The notes beneath the pieces are model-generated. The model was not told the origin of the DNA, did not search any database, and saw nothing but the letters and a program-made list of their open reading frames with translations. A stretch of DNA of 64,000 nt, taken from Aphanothece sp. CMT-3BRIN-NPC111 (GTDB taxonomy: Bacteria > Cyanobacteriota > Cyanobacteriia > Cyanobacteriales > JAHHGU01). A program made the position numbers and the translations under genes. How positions within the stretch are numbered: the stretch's first letter is position 1; the number at the start of each line of letters is the position of its first letter. Location of the stretch: assembly GCA_019359765.1 (NCBI GenBank), contig JAHHGU010000002.1, positions 112,647 through 176,646 on the forward strand, in the 5' to 3' direction. Shown piece after piece: positions 1-8,413 of the stretch.

Positions 1-138
1 CAGATTCAAGAGCTTCAAGCTCAAGTTGAACACCTAGAGGTTGAAAATTTTAGCTTGAGGATGAATATCCGCGAACTGCAATGGCGTGTCGATCCTTACT
101 CGCCAGATGGGGATGCTGTTTGCAATTCAGCTTGGTAG
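1..138 (+). CDS. C-terminal end of a coiled-coil protein (5' end outside window)
   Basis: An open frame runs from base 1 to a TAG at 136-138 and gives 45 residues. The first half is a leucine/glutamate-rich heptad-like helix (IQELQAQVEHLEVENFSLR), followed by a short tail ending NSAW. The N-terminus lies outside the window, so no function can be assigned. Alternation of hydrophobic and charged residues suggests a coiled coil. That it is a real gene end is inferred from the clean frame and plausible composition. Confidence 0.5.
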   Translation, partial: QIQELQAQVEHLEVENFSLRMNIRELQWRVDPYSPDGDAVCNSAW

Positions 139-372
139 TTGAAAATCTAGTAGTCTGCAACCTTGGCTCTAAAGGTCAGGGTTGTTTTTTTATACAGATT
201 TGAATATATCCGGTTGTAGGGATAGGGATGGAAGAATGCGATCGCAATTATGCGGGTCTGCGACCATCGCGCAGCGACGACCCAGGAGTATCGCACTCTT
301 CCCCTTCCCTATTAGCCTTGGATACAGTAGAAACTGTAGACTCTCACCACAGCGCAGAAGTGAGGCGACCTC

Positions 373-660
373 ATGTTTACGATCAAGTACCCTGACAAGC
401 AAAGCGAGCCGCCCCTTTCTCCGAGAGACACTCTGCCCACTATGTACGATCTGCTGAGTGAAAACCCGGAGGAACCTGGCTTGCCTGATGAATTTCACGA
501 CCTTCAATCCGAACTGTTGCGTCTCACCTTCCATCCCGCTAACTATCCTTCGGAGCAGGTGTTTAGCGGCAGCAATATAAATCTCTACTACGATGTCCGT
601 GCCACAACTTACAGGCCGATCAACCTACTTTGCGTTCAACAATCATTAGCCCACCCCTAA
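373..660 (+). pseudogene. Uma2-family (DUF820) N-terminal remnant
   Basis: The first 75 or so residues resemble the start of cyanobacterial Uma2/DUF820 putative endonucleases: a PTMYDL segment, then EEPGLPDEFHDLQSELLRL, then FSGSNINLYYDVR. In intact family members this leads into the nuclease core of roughly 150 more residues. Here the similarity stops near base 600, and the frame runs through unrelated residues into the 3' end of the oppositely oriented gene at 620-1117. This is a 3'-truncated copy lacking the PD-(D/E)XK-like catalytic region. Family recognition is from memory of conserved motifs. Confidence 0.55.
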
Positions 661-1117
661 ATTTCCCTTCCGTAGTAAATCCTTGGGTTGTTCGCACACA
701 ATTGTTTTCATCAATCAAGTTAATCGTTTCAACGCCAATTACCACGCCAGTGGCTTTTTCGCGAACTTTGAAGATGATGAGATTCTCGTCATGTTCCTCA
801 GCTAGCATGGTGTAGTTGCAAAAGGGAGGCTCAGAACTCTCAATTTTTATTGTACCTTCACCCGCTACAACTCCCACAAAGTTGTGGGTAATACTTTTGC
901 CATCAGCATAGTGATAAGTGTTCGTTTGCACCCATTGATTATCAACTATCTCTTTTTTGAGAAGACCTTTGAAACGTTGGGTTTCTTTACCGTCTGCATC
1001 CAAGCTTATCCAGGTACCTTCCCAAACTCCAACATGCTTCGGAAAGACCTTAAAGTTCTCTAGCTGTTTGTGAGTATCAGCTTTAGAAATAGACAAATCT
1101 ATGTTTTGTTGATTCAT
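620..1117 (-). CDS. DUF3598-type lipocalin-like protein
   Basis: The 165-residue protein starts at an ATG preceded by AAAGAGGTTCT, a fair ribosome-binding site. After about 25 variable residues it has KHVGVWEGTWISLDADGKE, the opening typical of DUF3598-type proteins, which are predicted calycin/lipocalin-like beta barrels. The rest alternates beta-strand-like segments and ends GGLMIVERKVG. It is shorter than two-domain family members, so it probably holds a single barrel. The biochemical role is unknown; binding of a small hydrophobic ligand is only an inference from the fold. It stands alone on the minus strand, its 3' end overlapping the Uma2 remnant. Confidence 0.6.
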   Translation of the reverse strand: MNQQNIDLSISKADTHKQLENFKVFPKHVGVWEGTWISLDADGKETQRFKGLLKKEIVDNQWVQTNTYHYADGKSITHNFVGVVAGEGTIKIESSEPPFCNYTMLAEEHDENLIIFKVREKATGVVIGVETINLIDENNCVRTTQGFTTEGKFRGGLMIVERKVG

Positions 1118-1292
1118 AGAACCTCTTTGACACTAAGCACTTACACGGGAGAAAACTGAAGGAACCTAGAATCTCCAAATACGTTCCAGGATCTAGTAGT
1201 TTTCATTGCACCCTTGAGAAATGATAATGCGCCTTGGTGCGATTGCGTACCCCCCTGTAAGCGGCGAGGGGATCAAAATTTGGCAATAAGAT

Positions 1293-1320
1293 GTAGAGAC
1301 GTTGCAGACAACGTCTCTAC
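1293..1320. repeat. palindromic interspersed repeat, GTAGAGACG type
   Basis: A perfect inverted repeat with 12-base arms (GTAGAGACGTTG) and a 4-base loop. It shares the GTAGAGACG outer arm with palindromes at 31149-31172 and 38656-38683, so the three form one dispersed family. It lies between the stop codons and starts of neighbouring minus-strand genes and might also act as a terminator. Confidence 0.7.
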
Positions 1321-1351
1321 TTGCAGGGAACCCTGCTTAAGGGCTAGATGT

Positions 1352-1951
1352 TTAAACAGCAACCATTTCTTTATGCTCGATCCGCGTTCCTAAAACTTTC
1401 AGAAATTGGGCTAACCAGTTAGGATGAGCAGGCCATGCGGGTGCTGTTACCAGATTACCGTCAACCATTGCCTCGTCAACTGGGATATTGGTGTAAAGTC
1501 CACCAGCGCGGGTGACATCTGGGCCACAAGCAGGATAGGCAGTGCAACTCTTGCCTTCTAGCACTCCTGCCGCTGCCAATACCTGCAAACCATGACAAAT
1601 GGAAGCGATGGGCTTATTCGCTTCTGCAAAGTGGCGGGTGATTTCCAGCACCTTTTCATTCAGGCGGATATATTCCGGTGCGCGTCCACCAGGGATGACT
1701 AAGGCATCGTAGGCGTCAGCTGACACTTCATCAAATGTGGCGTTTAAGGTAAAGTTATGACCTGGTTTCTCAGTATAAGTCTGGTCGCCTTCAAAGTCGT
1801 GAATTGCTGTACGCACCTTATCACCGGCTTTCTTATTAGGACAGACTGCATGGACGGTGTGACCAACCATTTGCAGTGCCTGAAAGGGAACCATCACCTC
1901 GTAGTCTTCCACGAAGTCACCGACCAGCATCAAAATTTTCTTTCCATCCAT
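1352..1951 (-). CDS. DJ-1/PfpI family protein
   Basis: A 199-residue single-domain protein of the DJ-1/PfpI class-I glutamine amidotransferase-like superfamily. Visible marks are the N-terminal [15 protein letters not shown] strand-turn with Glu15, the [12 protein letters not shown] loop near residues 84-94, and the nucleophile elbow [10 protein letters not shown] with Cys119 and His120. Family members act as stress-related proteases/chaperones, glyoxalase-like or deglycase-like enzymes; which applies cannot be told from sequence. The length is normal and both catalytic residues are present. It has no obvious operon partner: the serpin remnant lies just upstream. Confidence 0.85.
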   Translation of the reverse strand: MDGKKILMLVGDFVEDYEVMVPFQALQMVGHTVHAVCPNKKAGDKVRTAIHDFEGDQTYTEKPGHNFTLNATFDEVSADAYDALVIPGGRAPEYIRLNEKVLEITRHFAEANKPIASICHGLQVLAAAGVLEGKSCTAYPACGPDVTRAGGLYTNIPVDEAMVDGNLVTAPAWPAHPNWLAQFLKVLGTRIEHKEMVAV

Positions 1952-1966
1952 GTTCTAAACTCCTTG

Positions 1967-2190
1967 TCAAGGTTTGATACAAAATTTAATACAACTGAGT
2001 TCCTCAGCCTGTGGAAAGTTTGGCTTGATGATGGAACCCATAAACAATACGTTTCCAGTTAGATTATCTCTAATAGCACACACTAATGGGCGGTCAACGA
2101 TCGAGCTAAAGATCTGCTTAATAAAGTTAGCGATCGCTCCCTGAATCTGGGGATCAAGATTTTCCAGCGTCTGCTTGAGGGTTCCGAATA
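1967..2190 (-). pseudogene. serpin C-terminal remnant
   Basis: Reading the minus strand to a TGA at 1969-1967 gives a segment VDRPLVCAIRDNLTGNVLFM followed by GSIIKP. This matches the highly conserved C-terminal signature of serpins (DRPF-FAIRDN-TG-ILFMG). No upstream serpin body is present: the frame holds only about 65-70 residues and has no plausible start. It is therefore the last piece of a degraded serpin protease-inhibitor gene. The signature is read directly; the identity rests on known family motifs. Confidence 0.55.
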
Positions 2191-2355
2191 TCCTGCCAGA
2201 TGGCGATCACAGTTTTTAAAACTGGTGCGTTAGAGTAGATATGTTTGGTTAACACCTAATTTATTAATAAGCACTTAGTAAACAGCTTGAATATAAAGTA
2301 TTCAAATGAAAGGTAACTTTTTCTACTAATTACTATATAAAACTAATTAAAAAAA

Positions 2356-2631
2356 ATGACTGCACAAGCTTGTCCCATTTGTAATACTTTGGTAGAGCAT
2401 TATTCTCGATACCCCAAATACGTTTGTGGTGAGCGTTACAGGAAGGCAACAGATATTAATGGTAGAAAACTGCAATTTTACAATGCCTCGATATCAGGTG
2501 GATATATTGCTTACTATGCAGATAGCAACGAGAAAGAAGAATACGGAAGCCACGACTGTTATATAGACGGAATTAAATGTAGGGCTGGCGAAGCCAAACT
2601 TGGAGGTATAGTGATTGAAGCCGAAACATAG
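2356..2631 (+). CDS. small hypothetical protein with degenerate zinc-knuckle N-terminus
   Basis: A 91-residue protein beginning MTAQACPICNTLVEHYSRYP. Cys6 and Cys9 form a CPIC knuckle and VCGER follows at about residue 23; a classical treble-clef or ribbon would have a second pair there (CGxC), but only one cysteine is present. A tyrosine-rich middle segment (GGYIAYYADSNEKEEY) and HDCYIDGIKC follow. An A-rich stretch lies directly upstream and no strong ribosome-binding site is visible. I do not recognise a function; a small metal-binding protein that may have lost one ligand is possible. Confidence 0.5.
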   Translation: MTAQACPICNTLVEHYSRYPKYVCGERYRKATDINGRKLQFYNASISGGYIAYYADSNEKEEYGSHDCYIDGIKCRAGEAKLGGIVIEAET

Positions 2632-2918
2632 TAGACTTTGATGGCAAAGTTGGCTTTATACTAGCATCACGATCAGCCTGACTGGAAACATTTGAACCTG
2701 TCTTACAACCACAAAAAAACCCTAATTTTGCCAAGCAAATGACTACGGCACGCTACGTTAATGCACCGTCCGCCTGTAAGCCGACTTTCCCAAAGTCGAG
2801 ATAGCACTAAGCGATCGCAACCACTATCCGTAGCCACCCAAGTATACGAACCAATAGAAACATCTTCGTGTTTATCTGTGGTTAAAATTCAAAAAATCGT
2901 ATTTTTGCAAGAAACCTA

Positions 2919-3869
2919 TTAAGTTTGTTTACGCCATTTTTGGGAAAATTGCTCCAGGGTTGCTTGAGGAATTTGCTTCTGAAGCCAATCAAGCGCCTCG
3001 TCTTGGTGAGGCTTCCCCTCATAATACTTAGAGACATTAATTAGACTGATAGCAGGCGGTTTAGATGGGTTCGTAAGCGCTTGCCAGGTTTGGGAACCAA
3101 CGACTCCATCCGCAGTCATACCCAGAGACTTTTGAAAAGCCATTACAGCGGATTCTGTACCAGAACCAAAACTACCGTCGATGGGGCCAGGATTAAAGCC
3201 TTTGTCTTTCAATATCTGCTGTAGCTGTTTCACTTTTGGGCCGGTTGAGCCAACTCTTAAAGAGTCATCCCCTGGCGACCCCCCCCTTTCTGCCAACTTT
3301 TTACGAACTTCTTGACGCAAACGTGGCAGTTGACTGTATAGCCACTGGCCCGGGCATTCTGTGGGAGAAAAGTCTCTGTGACCTTTAATATTATCAGGAG
3401 AAATATTGCAAGAGTCGCAAATGGAAACACATAATTCAACTAAACTATTCCATTGTCTTTCGCCCATGTTGTAGGTCATGAACCGACCTTCATTTTCAAT
3501 CCCCGGCGACTTGTTGGCCTCTATAGTGCCAGCATGGGAGGATTGCACGCAGCGACCGCGCTTAATCTTTGCTAAACTACCATGTCTTCCCTCTAGGAGG
3601 ATGCCGCCAGTCGTGTTCAAAAAATTGTGACCTGAATCCCACCAGCCGAAGGAATCCATATGGCCAGCCTGGATATTGCGGGCAAGCCTTTTTCCCCCTT
3701 CCTCGGTTCCTTTGGAGATATCGTTGGGTGGATTTGGGGTATCAGTATGATGAATAATGACAAATTTTGGCGTTGTTTCCTCGGACCAGACTTTAGGGGG
3801 TCTAGCACCCCACTCGTCGGTAGAAATGACACGAGCAGTAAAAGGCATCTTTGTATTTACTCCCTTCAA
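2919..3869 (-). CDS. N-acetylmuramoyl-L-alanine amidase (PGRP-type) with peptidoglycan-binding domain
   Basis: A 316-residue cell-wall hydrolase. Residues about 10-190 form an amidase_2/PGRP domain that cleaves the bond between MurNAc and the stem peptide. Likely zinc ligands are His40 or His41 (FVIIHHTDT), His164 (KGHRDFSPT) and Cys172 (ECPG), the His-His-Cys pattern of PGRP and T7-lysozyme amidases. Residues about 203-268 are a PG_binding_1 domain (LRVGSTGPKVKQLQQILK). A C-terminal helix region of about 45 residues (PHQDEALDWLQKQI) follows. No clear signal peptide is seen, so export or release on lysis is open. The internal ATG at 3848 is an alternative start. Confidence 0.85.
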   Translation of the reverse strand: MKGVNTKMPFTARVISTDEWGARPPKVWSEETTPKFVIIHHTDTPNPPNDISKGTEEGGKRLARNIQAGHMDSFGWWDSGHNFLNTTGGILLEGRHGSLAKIKRGRCVQSSHAGTIEANKSPGIENEGRFMTYNMGERQWNSLVELCVSICDSCNISPDNIKGHRDFSPTECPGQWLYSQLPRLRQEVRKKLAERGGSPGDDSLRVGSTGPKVKQLQQILKDKGFNPGPIDGSFGSGTESAVMAFQKSLGMTADGVVGSQTWQALTNPSKPPAISLINVSKYYEGKPHQDEALDWLQKQIPQATLEQFSQKWRKQT

Positions 3870-4026
3870 AGAAATCAGCTAGGGGATGTTTATCGGGCGT
3901 GTTGAGCTTTCTCGTTAAGCCGCTTTGAGTATAGCCTACACCCGCAACGGTGAATCTGCTAAGAGGGCTGGTTGTTCTCTTAGGCTACAGAAGTGTTGGC
4001 GTAGCCTGCCCGTTGCTCGGTGCAAC

Positions 4027-4088
4027 GTATCGCACCCCCACTGATTCCGCATCTTTCGCACCCAGCGCCACTGCATCACTAGGATAAA
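4027..4088 (-). pseudogene. short degenerate narB 3'-end-like fragment
   Basis: On the minus strand these bases encode a degraded run beginning DAVALGAKDAESVGVR. This closely parallels the NarB C-terminal segment [20 protein letters not shown] encoded at about 24750-24820. The DNA also aligns over about 60 bases, for example both contain CACCCAGCGCCAC on the plus strand. There is no surrounding open frame. The 3870-4236 gap around it contains nothing else I can assign. It appears to be a relic of a narB-like gene or of a dispersed repeat that includes that segment. Confidence 0.45.
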
Positions 4089-4236
4089 TTTTAATTGACT
4101 TCTTGCAAAAATCTTCCGAAAAAGTTTTTTAGTACGCAGATAAAAGCAGATGTAGACCAAGATTTGATGATGATTCTTGAATCAGTTGCGTAAGTTTTCA
4201 GGGTAGAACTTGCTTTTTTAGACGTATAGCAGCCGC

Positions 4237-6381
4237 TCAGGGGATCAAAAAGTCTAAATGTTCGCCTGGTTGGACTTTTAGCTCCTCTAGCGAACCTTGC
4301 AGTTTCAGCTTGCCTTGCTCTAGTAATACAATCCAATCCGCCCTATTAATAACTCTAGGACGGTGGCTAATTAGAATTGTTGTTTTACCCTGGCGGTGAT
4401 TCAACAAACGGTCTAAAACTTGAGCTTCGCTCACTGGGTCAAGACCTGCGGTGGATTCATCCAAAATCAGGACTGGTGGATCGTTAACAATGGCTCTGGC
4501 TATTGCCAGCCGCTGCCGTTGTCCTCCCGAAATATTAGCACCAAATTCCCCTAAAACGGTTTGATACTTATCGGGAAGTTTACTAATAAATTCATCAGCC
4601 TCGGCAATCTGACAAGCTTTGACTATTTGCTCAAAGGTAACGTGAGGGGAACCTAAGCGGAAGTTTTCAATAATCGAGCGGCTCCAAAAGTGAGCTTCTT
4701 GGGGAACGAGAATAACCTGTTGACGCAGCGAATCGAGGGATAGATCTTGAAGGTTATAAATGCCAAGGCGAATATTGCCAGATTGAGGCTTATATAGACT
4801 GGAAATGAGTTTCGCTAGGGTACTTTTCCCACAGCCCGATTTACCAATGAGAGCAACCACTTTCCCGCCGGGAATGGTTACAGAGAAATCTGCCAGTAAG
4901 TCAACTCTGCCAGCGTGGTGAAAATTAAGGTTTGTACATACGATGTTGGCGTCGCCAGCAATAATAGCAAAGGACTTTTTAATATCAGCTCCATCTTCAG
5001 GGGTGGAGTCGATCACCTCTGTGAGGCGCTCGGTAGCGGTTTGGGAGCGAGTAAATTTATCTACAAATCCAATTACAGTACCAATAAATGCTGTAAAGTT
5101 GGTATTCATAACGTTAAATGCTAATAACTGCCCAATACTTAATTCTTTGCCGATTACCAAGCTGCTACCAAACCAGAGCAAAACAATGCTACCGAGCCGA
5201 GAGACTAATCGTGAAAAAGTGTTATTAATAATAACAATCTGAATAGTGCGAAAAGTTAAGTTGGCACTCCGACCAAAGCGGCTCTGTAGTTCTTCCCAAA
5301 ATTGGGGAGCGGCAGTTGTTGTTTTTAGGGTAAGCGCTCCCTTAAATGTTTCAACTAATACACCTTGATTTTCAGCTTCTAATACTAATAAGCTGCGAGT
5401 TTTCTGTTGTAACGTTGGTAAAAGAGCTATGGCAAGTAGCGTCATTGAAACAGCAATAGCTATAGCACATGCTGTCAGGCTGACACTATAAAGAAACATA
5501 AACGCAAACGATATTAAGGCAATGAATAGTTGGCTAGGAAAACTAATAACAACCTGAGAAACTAATTGATTGATTTCTTGAATATCACGCAAGCGACTGG
5601 TAATTTCGCCACTTCTACGGGATTCGTAGTATGAGAGTGGTAAGTGCAAAATTGCTCTACCAAATTCTAGGACTAGTCCTAATTCTAGACGTTGAGCAAA
5701 ATGAGAAATTAGGTTAGATTGCACAAGTCCGAGGCTACTACTGACAATCTCCATTACCGCAACTGCAATAACTACACCAGTAAGTAGTTGTATGTCTCCC
5801 CTCACTAGGACATCATCGGTGAGGATTTGGATGAGGAAGGGGGAAGTAAGGGATAACACGCCAAGGACGAGATTAATTAGAAACGCTTGAGCTAGAATGG
5901 TGCGATAAGTCCAAACTGGCTTGAGGAAACGCCAAAAGCCACCAATTGGATCGTCTGGTTGGGCGAGGAAGCGAACTGGATCTGGTTCTAACAAGAGTAT
6001 GACGCTATTAGTCCAGCCTTCTAATAGTTCGTCTTTGGAGAGATAACGTATGCCTACCGCTGGGTCAGCAAGGACATATTTCCTGCCTTTTTTTCCATAT
6101 AAAACAACCCAATGATAGCCTTTCCAATGAAGAATTGCTGGCAGGGGTACTTTATCTAAGCTGTCTAAGATTGCAGGTGAAACTTTGGCACCTTTAGCAT
6201 TGAAGCCAAGTGCTATCGATCCTTGTTTTATGCCTAGTAATGTAGTTCCTAGTTGACCAGTGCCTACAGCTTCACGTATGTGGTTGAGATTAAAAGTACG
6301 CCTGTAATGTTTAGCAATAGTAGCAAGGCAAGCTGCTCCACAGTCTTCTTCGCTATGTTGGAGAACATTGTAGTATTTCAT
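4237..6381 (-). CDS. C39 peptidase-containing ABC exporter (PCAT/bacteriocin type)
   Basis: A 714-residue exporter with three parts. Residues 1-125 are a C39 cysteine peptidase with Cys14 (EEDCGAACLATI), His90 (GYHWVVLYG) and Asp106 (LADPAVG), which cuts leader peptides after a double glycine. Residues about 150-440 are the membrane domain. Residues about 480-714 are the ATPase, with Walker A GKSGCGKST, signature ISGGQRQRLAIARA, Walker B VLILDES and an H-loop (LISHR). All catalytic residues are present and the length is normal. It is divergent from the HlyD gene at 6848 and near the YcaO gene and peptide gene, so it most likely matures and exports that GGG-leader peptide. Confidence 0.9.
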   Translation of the reverse strand: MKYYNVLQHSEEDCGAACLATIAKHYRRTFNLNHIREAVGTGQLGTTLLGIKQGSIALGFNAKGAKVSPAILDSLDKVPLPAILHWKGYHWVVLYGKKGRKYVLADPAVGIRYLSKDELLEGWTNSVILLLEPDPVRFLAQPDDPIGGFWRFLKPVWTYRTILAQAFLINLVLGVLSLTSPFLIQILTDDVLVRGDIQLLTGVVIAVAVMEIVSSSLGLVQSNLISHFAQRLELGLVLEFGRAILHLPLSYYESRRSGEITSRLRDIQEINQLVSQVVISFPSQLFIALISFAFMFLYSVSLTACAIAIAVSMTLLAIALLPTLQQKTRSLLVLEAENQGVLVETFKGALTLKTTTAAPQFWEELQSRFGRSANLTFRTIQIVIINNTFSRLVSRLGSIVLLWFGSSLVIGKELSIGQLLAFNVMNTNFTAFIGTVIGFVDKFTRSQTATERLTEVIDSTPEDGADIKKSFAIIAGDANIVCTNLNFHHAGRVDLLADFSVTIPGGKVVALIGKSGCGKSTLAKLISSLYKPQSGNIRLGIYNLQDLSLDSLRQQVILVPQEAHFWSRSIIENFRLGSPHVTFEQIVKACQIAEADEFISKLPDKYQTVLGEFGANISGGQRQRLAIARAIVNDPPVLILDESTAGLDPVSEAQVLDRLLNHRQGKTTILISHRPRVINRADWIVLLEQGKLKLQGSLEELKVQPGEHLDFLIP

Positions 6382-6449
6382 TTTAAATGATTGTTTTTAT
6401 TTATATAGCGCATTTATAGCAATTAGCAATTAGCTTTTAGCGATCCTTC

Positions 6450-6524
6450 AGTTATAGCAGCCGTTTTGGGTGCATGGGAACTCTTGTCGAGTGTCACTCT
6501 TCCATTATGGCAACTGCTATAACT
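6450..6524. repeat. 75-bp MITE-like repeat, family A
   Basis: A 75-base element with terminal inverted repeats AGTTATAGCAG and CTGCTATAACT, closely similar to 47771-47845 and related to 18669-18786 and 23451-23517. It sits in the 466-base divergent gap between the exporter and adaptor genes. The rest of that gap is AT-rich and must hold the promoters of both, but no operator could be assigned. Confidence 0.65.
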
Positions 6525-6847
6525 ATATAAAAGCTTAAAAACTTTTAGATAGATATTGTGATAGCAATTACAAAAATCAAGTAACATAAATAATAAATTT
6601 TAGCAAGGTTAAACTTTTTAGTAATTTTGTTAATTTTTTTCTTCGTGTTCTTTGCACCTTTGTGGTTATTTTTAATAAGTATTTTTTGCAAATCAAATAA
6701 AAATGTTTTTAACACAATAATTTTAAGTAAAAAATACTAGCATATACTTGAATAGGTTAATTAAAAAGTAATAAATATATAAAAACTTTCAAGAACAATT
6801 GCTGGAGTGATTGCTCGCTCCAGCTGAGTTAAGGGATTTCTATTCAA

Positions 6848-8266
6848 ATGCCCAGTCGCCCCAATCACGACTTTTTCCGCTATGTATCTAGCGATGAATA
6901 CCTGCCCCCCATTAGTCGGTGGACAACGCTAGGGGGTCTGTTTTTGGTTAGCACCTTTGGCGTAGCTGTCATCCTTGCTGCTGTTACAAAGTACAACGTC
7001 ACGGTAAAAGCCCCTGCCACAGTTCGTCCGGCGGGTGAATTGCGAATCGCTCAGGCGTCTACGGAAGGAACGATTAAAAGTATTGAGGTGAAAGAGAACA
7101 TGGTGGTGAAACAGGGAGATGCGATCGCGATCGTTGACGATTCTCAACTCCAGACCCAAAAAAGTCAACTCTCTGGCAGTATCCGACAGAACCAACTACA
7201 ACTAACTCAACTCACTGCCCAAATCAATTCTCTCAATCGCCAGCGCCTAGCAGAATCCCAATTAATGAACCGCCTGATTGCAGCAGCACAAGCTGATCTG
7301 CTTCGCAACCAACGAGACTATCAAGATCGGCAAGTTACTACTCAGAGTGAAGTGCAACAGGCAGAAGCGGAGTTGCAACAAGCTCAGGCCAACTTGCAAA
7401 CAGCCCAGGTGGAGTTAAAGTTTGCTAGGCAAGATGCCCAACGATATCAGCAGTTAGCACGGGATGGAGCCATTCCTCAACGTCAATGGGAGGAGAAAGA
7501 ACTAGCAGCGAAGGCGAAGGCACTAGCGGTTGAGCAGCAAAAGCAAGTTGTCCAAGCATCTCAAGCTAAACGGCAACGGTCTATAGCGCTTCTTAATCCT
7601 AGTACGGCATCAGTGGCGATCGCCCAAGAGCAGATTGCCCAAGAAAAGGCAAGGGGTGACTCCACCCTAGCTAGCTTGAACCAAGAACAAGAAAGCCTGC
7701 TCCAGCAAAAAGCGGAAATTCAGAACCAAATTAATCGCGATCGCCAACAACTTCAACAATTTGAAACGGAACTCAAAAAGAGTGTAATTCGCGCTCCTGT
7801 AGATGGCACAATTTTACAACTAAATCTGCGAAACCCTGGTCAAGTGGTGCGCGTTGCCGAACCAATTGCCCAAATTACTCCCAGTAACGCCCCTATTGTC
7901 ATCAAAGCTCGTGTTGCCACTCAGGATATTGGTAAAGTCGCTCTTGGTCAAAAGTCTCAAATGCGCGTTCAAGCCTATCCTTATCCCGATTACGGTGTTC
8001 TTAACGGCAAGGTAAGTGCGATCGCCTCTGATGCCATTACACCTCAAAGCAACAATGGTAATGCATCTGCACCTTACTACGAAGTGACAATCCAGCCAGA
8101 AAAAGCTTATTTAGTAAAGAGCGAACGGCAATATCCTCTTGAACCAGGGATGGAAGCGACAGCAGAAATTATTTCTAATGAAGAGACTTTCCTCTCATTT
8201 CTTTTGAGAAAGGCAAGGTTATCAGTTAATTTTCCTACAGTGCGGATTTCAGCCTTTAATAAGTAG
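6848..8266 (+). CDS. HlyD-family secretion adaptor
   Basis: A 472-residue membrane-fusion protein that would link the inner-membrane ABC exporter to the envelope. A single membrane segment lies near residues 27-48 (LGGLFLVSTFGVAVILAAV). It is followed by a lipoyl half-domain (GTIKSIEVKENMVVKQGDAI) and a Gln-rich coiled-coil hairpin from about 100 to 315. The second lipoyl half (VIRAPVDGTILQLNLRNPGQ) and a C-terminal beta barrel follow. The order and length are those of HlyD/NHLM-type adaptors. It is transcribed away from the C39 exporter gene across a shared gap and converges with the cyclodehydratase gene, which supports one peptide-export locus. Confidence 0.88.
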   Translation: MPSRPNHDFFRYVSSDEYLPPISRWTTLGGLFLVSTFGVAVILAAVTKYNVTVKAPATVRPAGELRIAQASTEGTIKSIEVKENMVVKQGDAIAIVDDSQLQTQKSQLSGSIRQNQLQLTQLTAQINSLNRQRLAESQLMNRLIAAAQADLLRNQRDYQDRQVTTQSEVQQAEAELQQAQANLQTAQVELKFARQDAQRYQQLARDGAIPQRQWEEKELAAKAKALAVEQQKQVVQASQAKRQRSIALLNPSTASVAIAQEQIAQEKARGDSTLASLNQEQESLLQQKAEIQNQINRDRQQLQQFETELKKSVIRAPVDGTILQLNLRNPGQVVRVAEPIAQITPSNAPIVIKARVATQDIGKVALGQKSQMRVQAYPYPDYGVLNGKVSAIASDAITPQSNNGNASAPYYEVTIQPEKAYLVKSERQYPLEPGMEATAEIISNEETFLSFLLRKARLSVNFPTVRISAFNK

Positions 8267-8413
8267 CTTCACTGATGACAAAGTTTTCACAATATTCAAC
8301 AGGGATATTTAATTATCCTTTTTGCAAAAATATTGATTTTGGTTTTTTAGAACGCAGATGTAAGCAGATGTACGCAGATCAACGCAAATGAATGACAATA
8401 TAGTAGATTTATT

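Noticed and set aside
190..534. Minus-strand 114-residue open frame
   Set aside because: It overlaps the Uma2-like frame on the other strand, has unusual composition (Arg/Ser/Leu-rich, no domain) and is best explained as its shadow.
2919..3869. Amidase as part of the peptide locus
   Set aside because: It is on the same strand as the exporter but 367 bases downstream, with a gene relic between; cell-wall amidases are common, so no functional link can be supported.
3936..4160. 74-residue minus-strand frame near the exporter as a second precursor peptide
   Set aside because: It overlaps the narB-like relic, lacks a leader motif or double glycine, and its composition is random-like.
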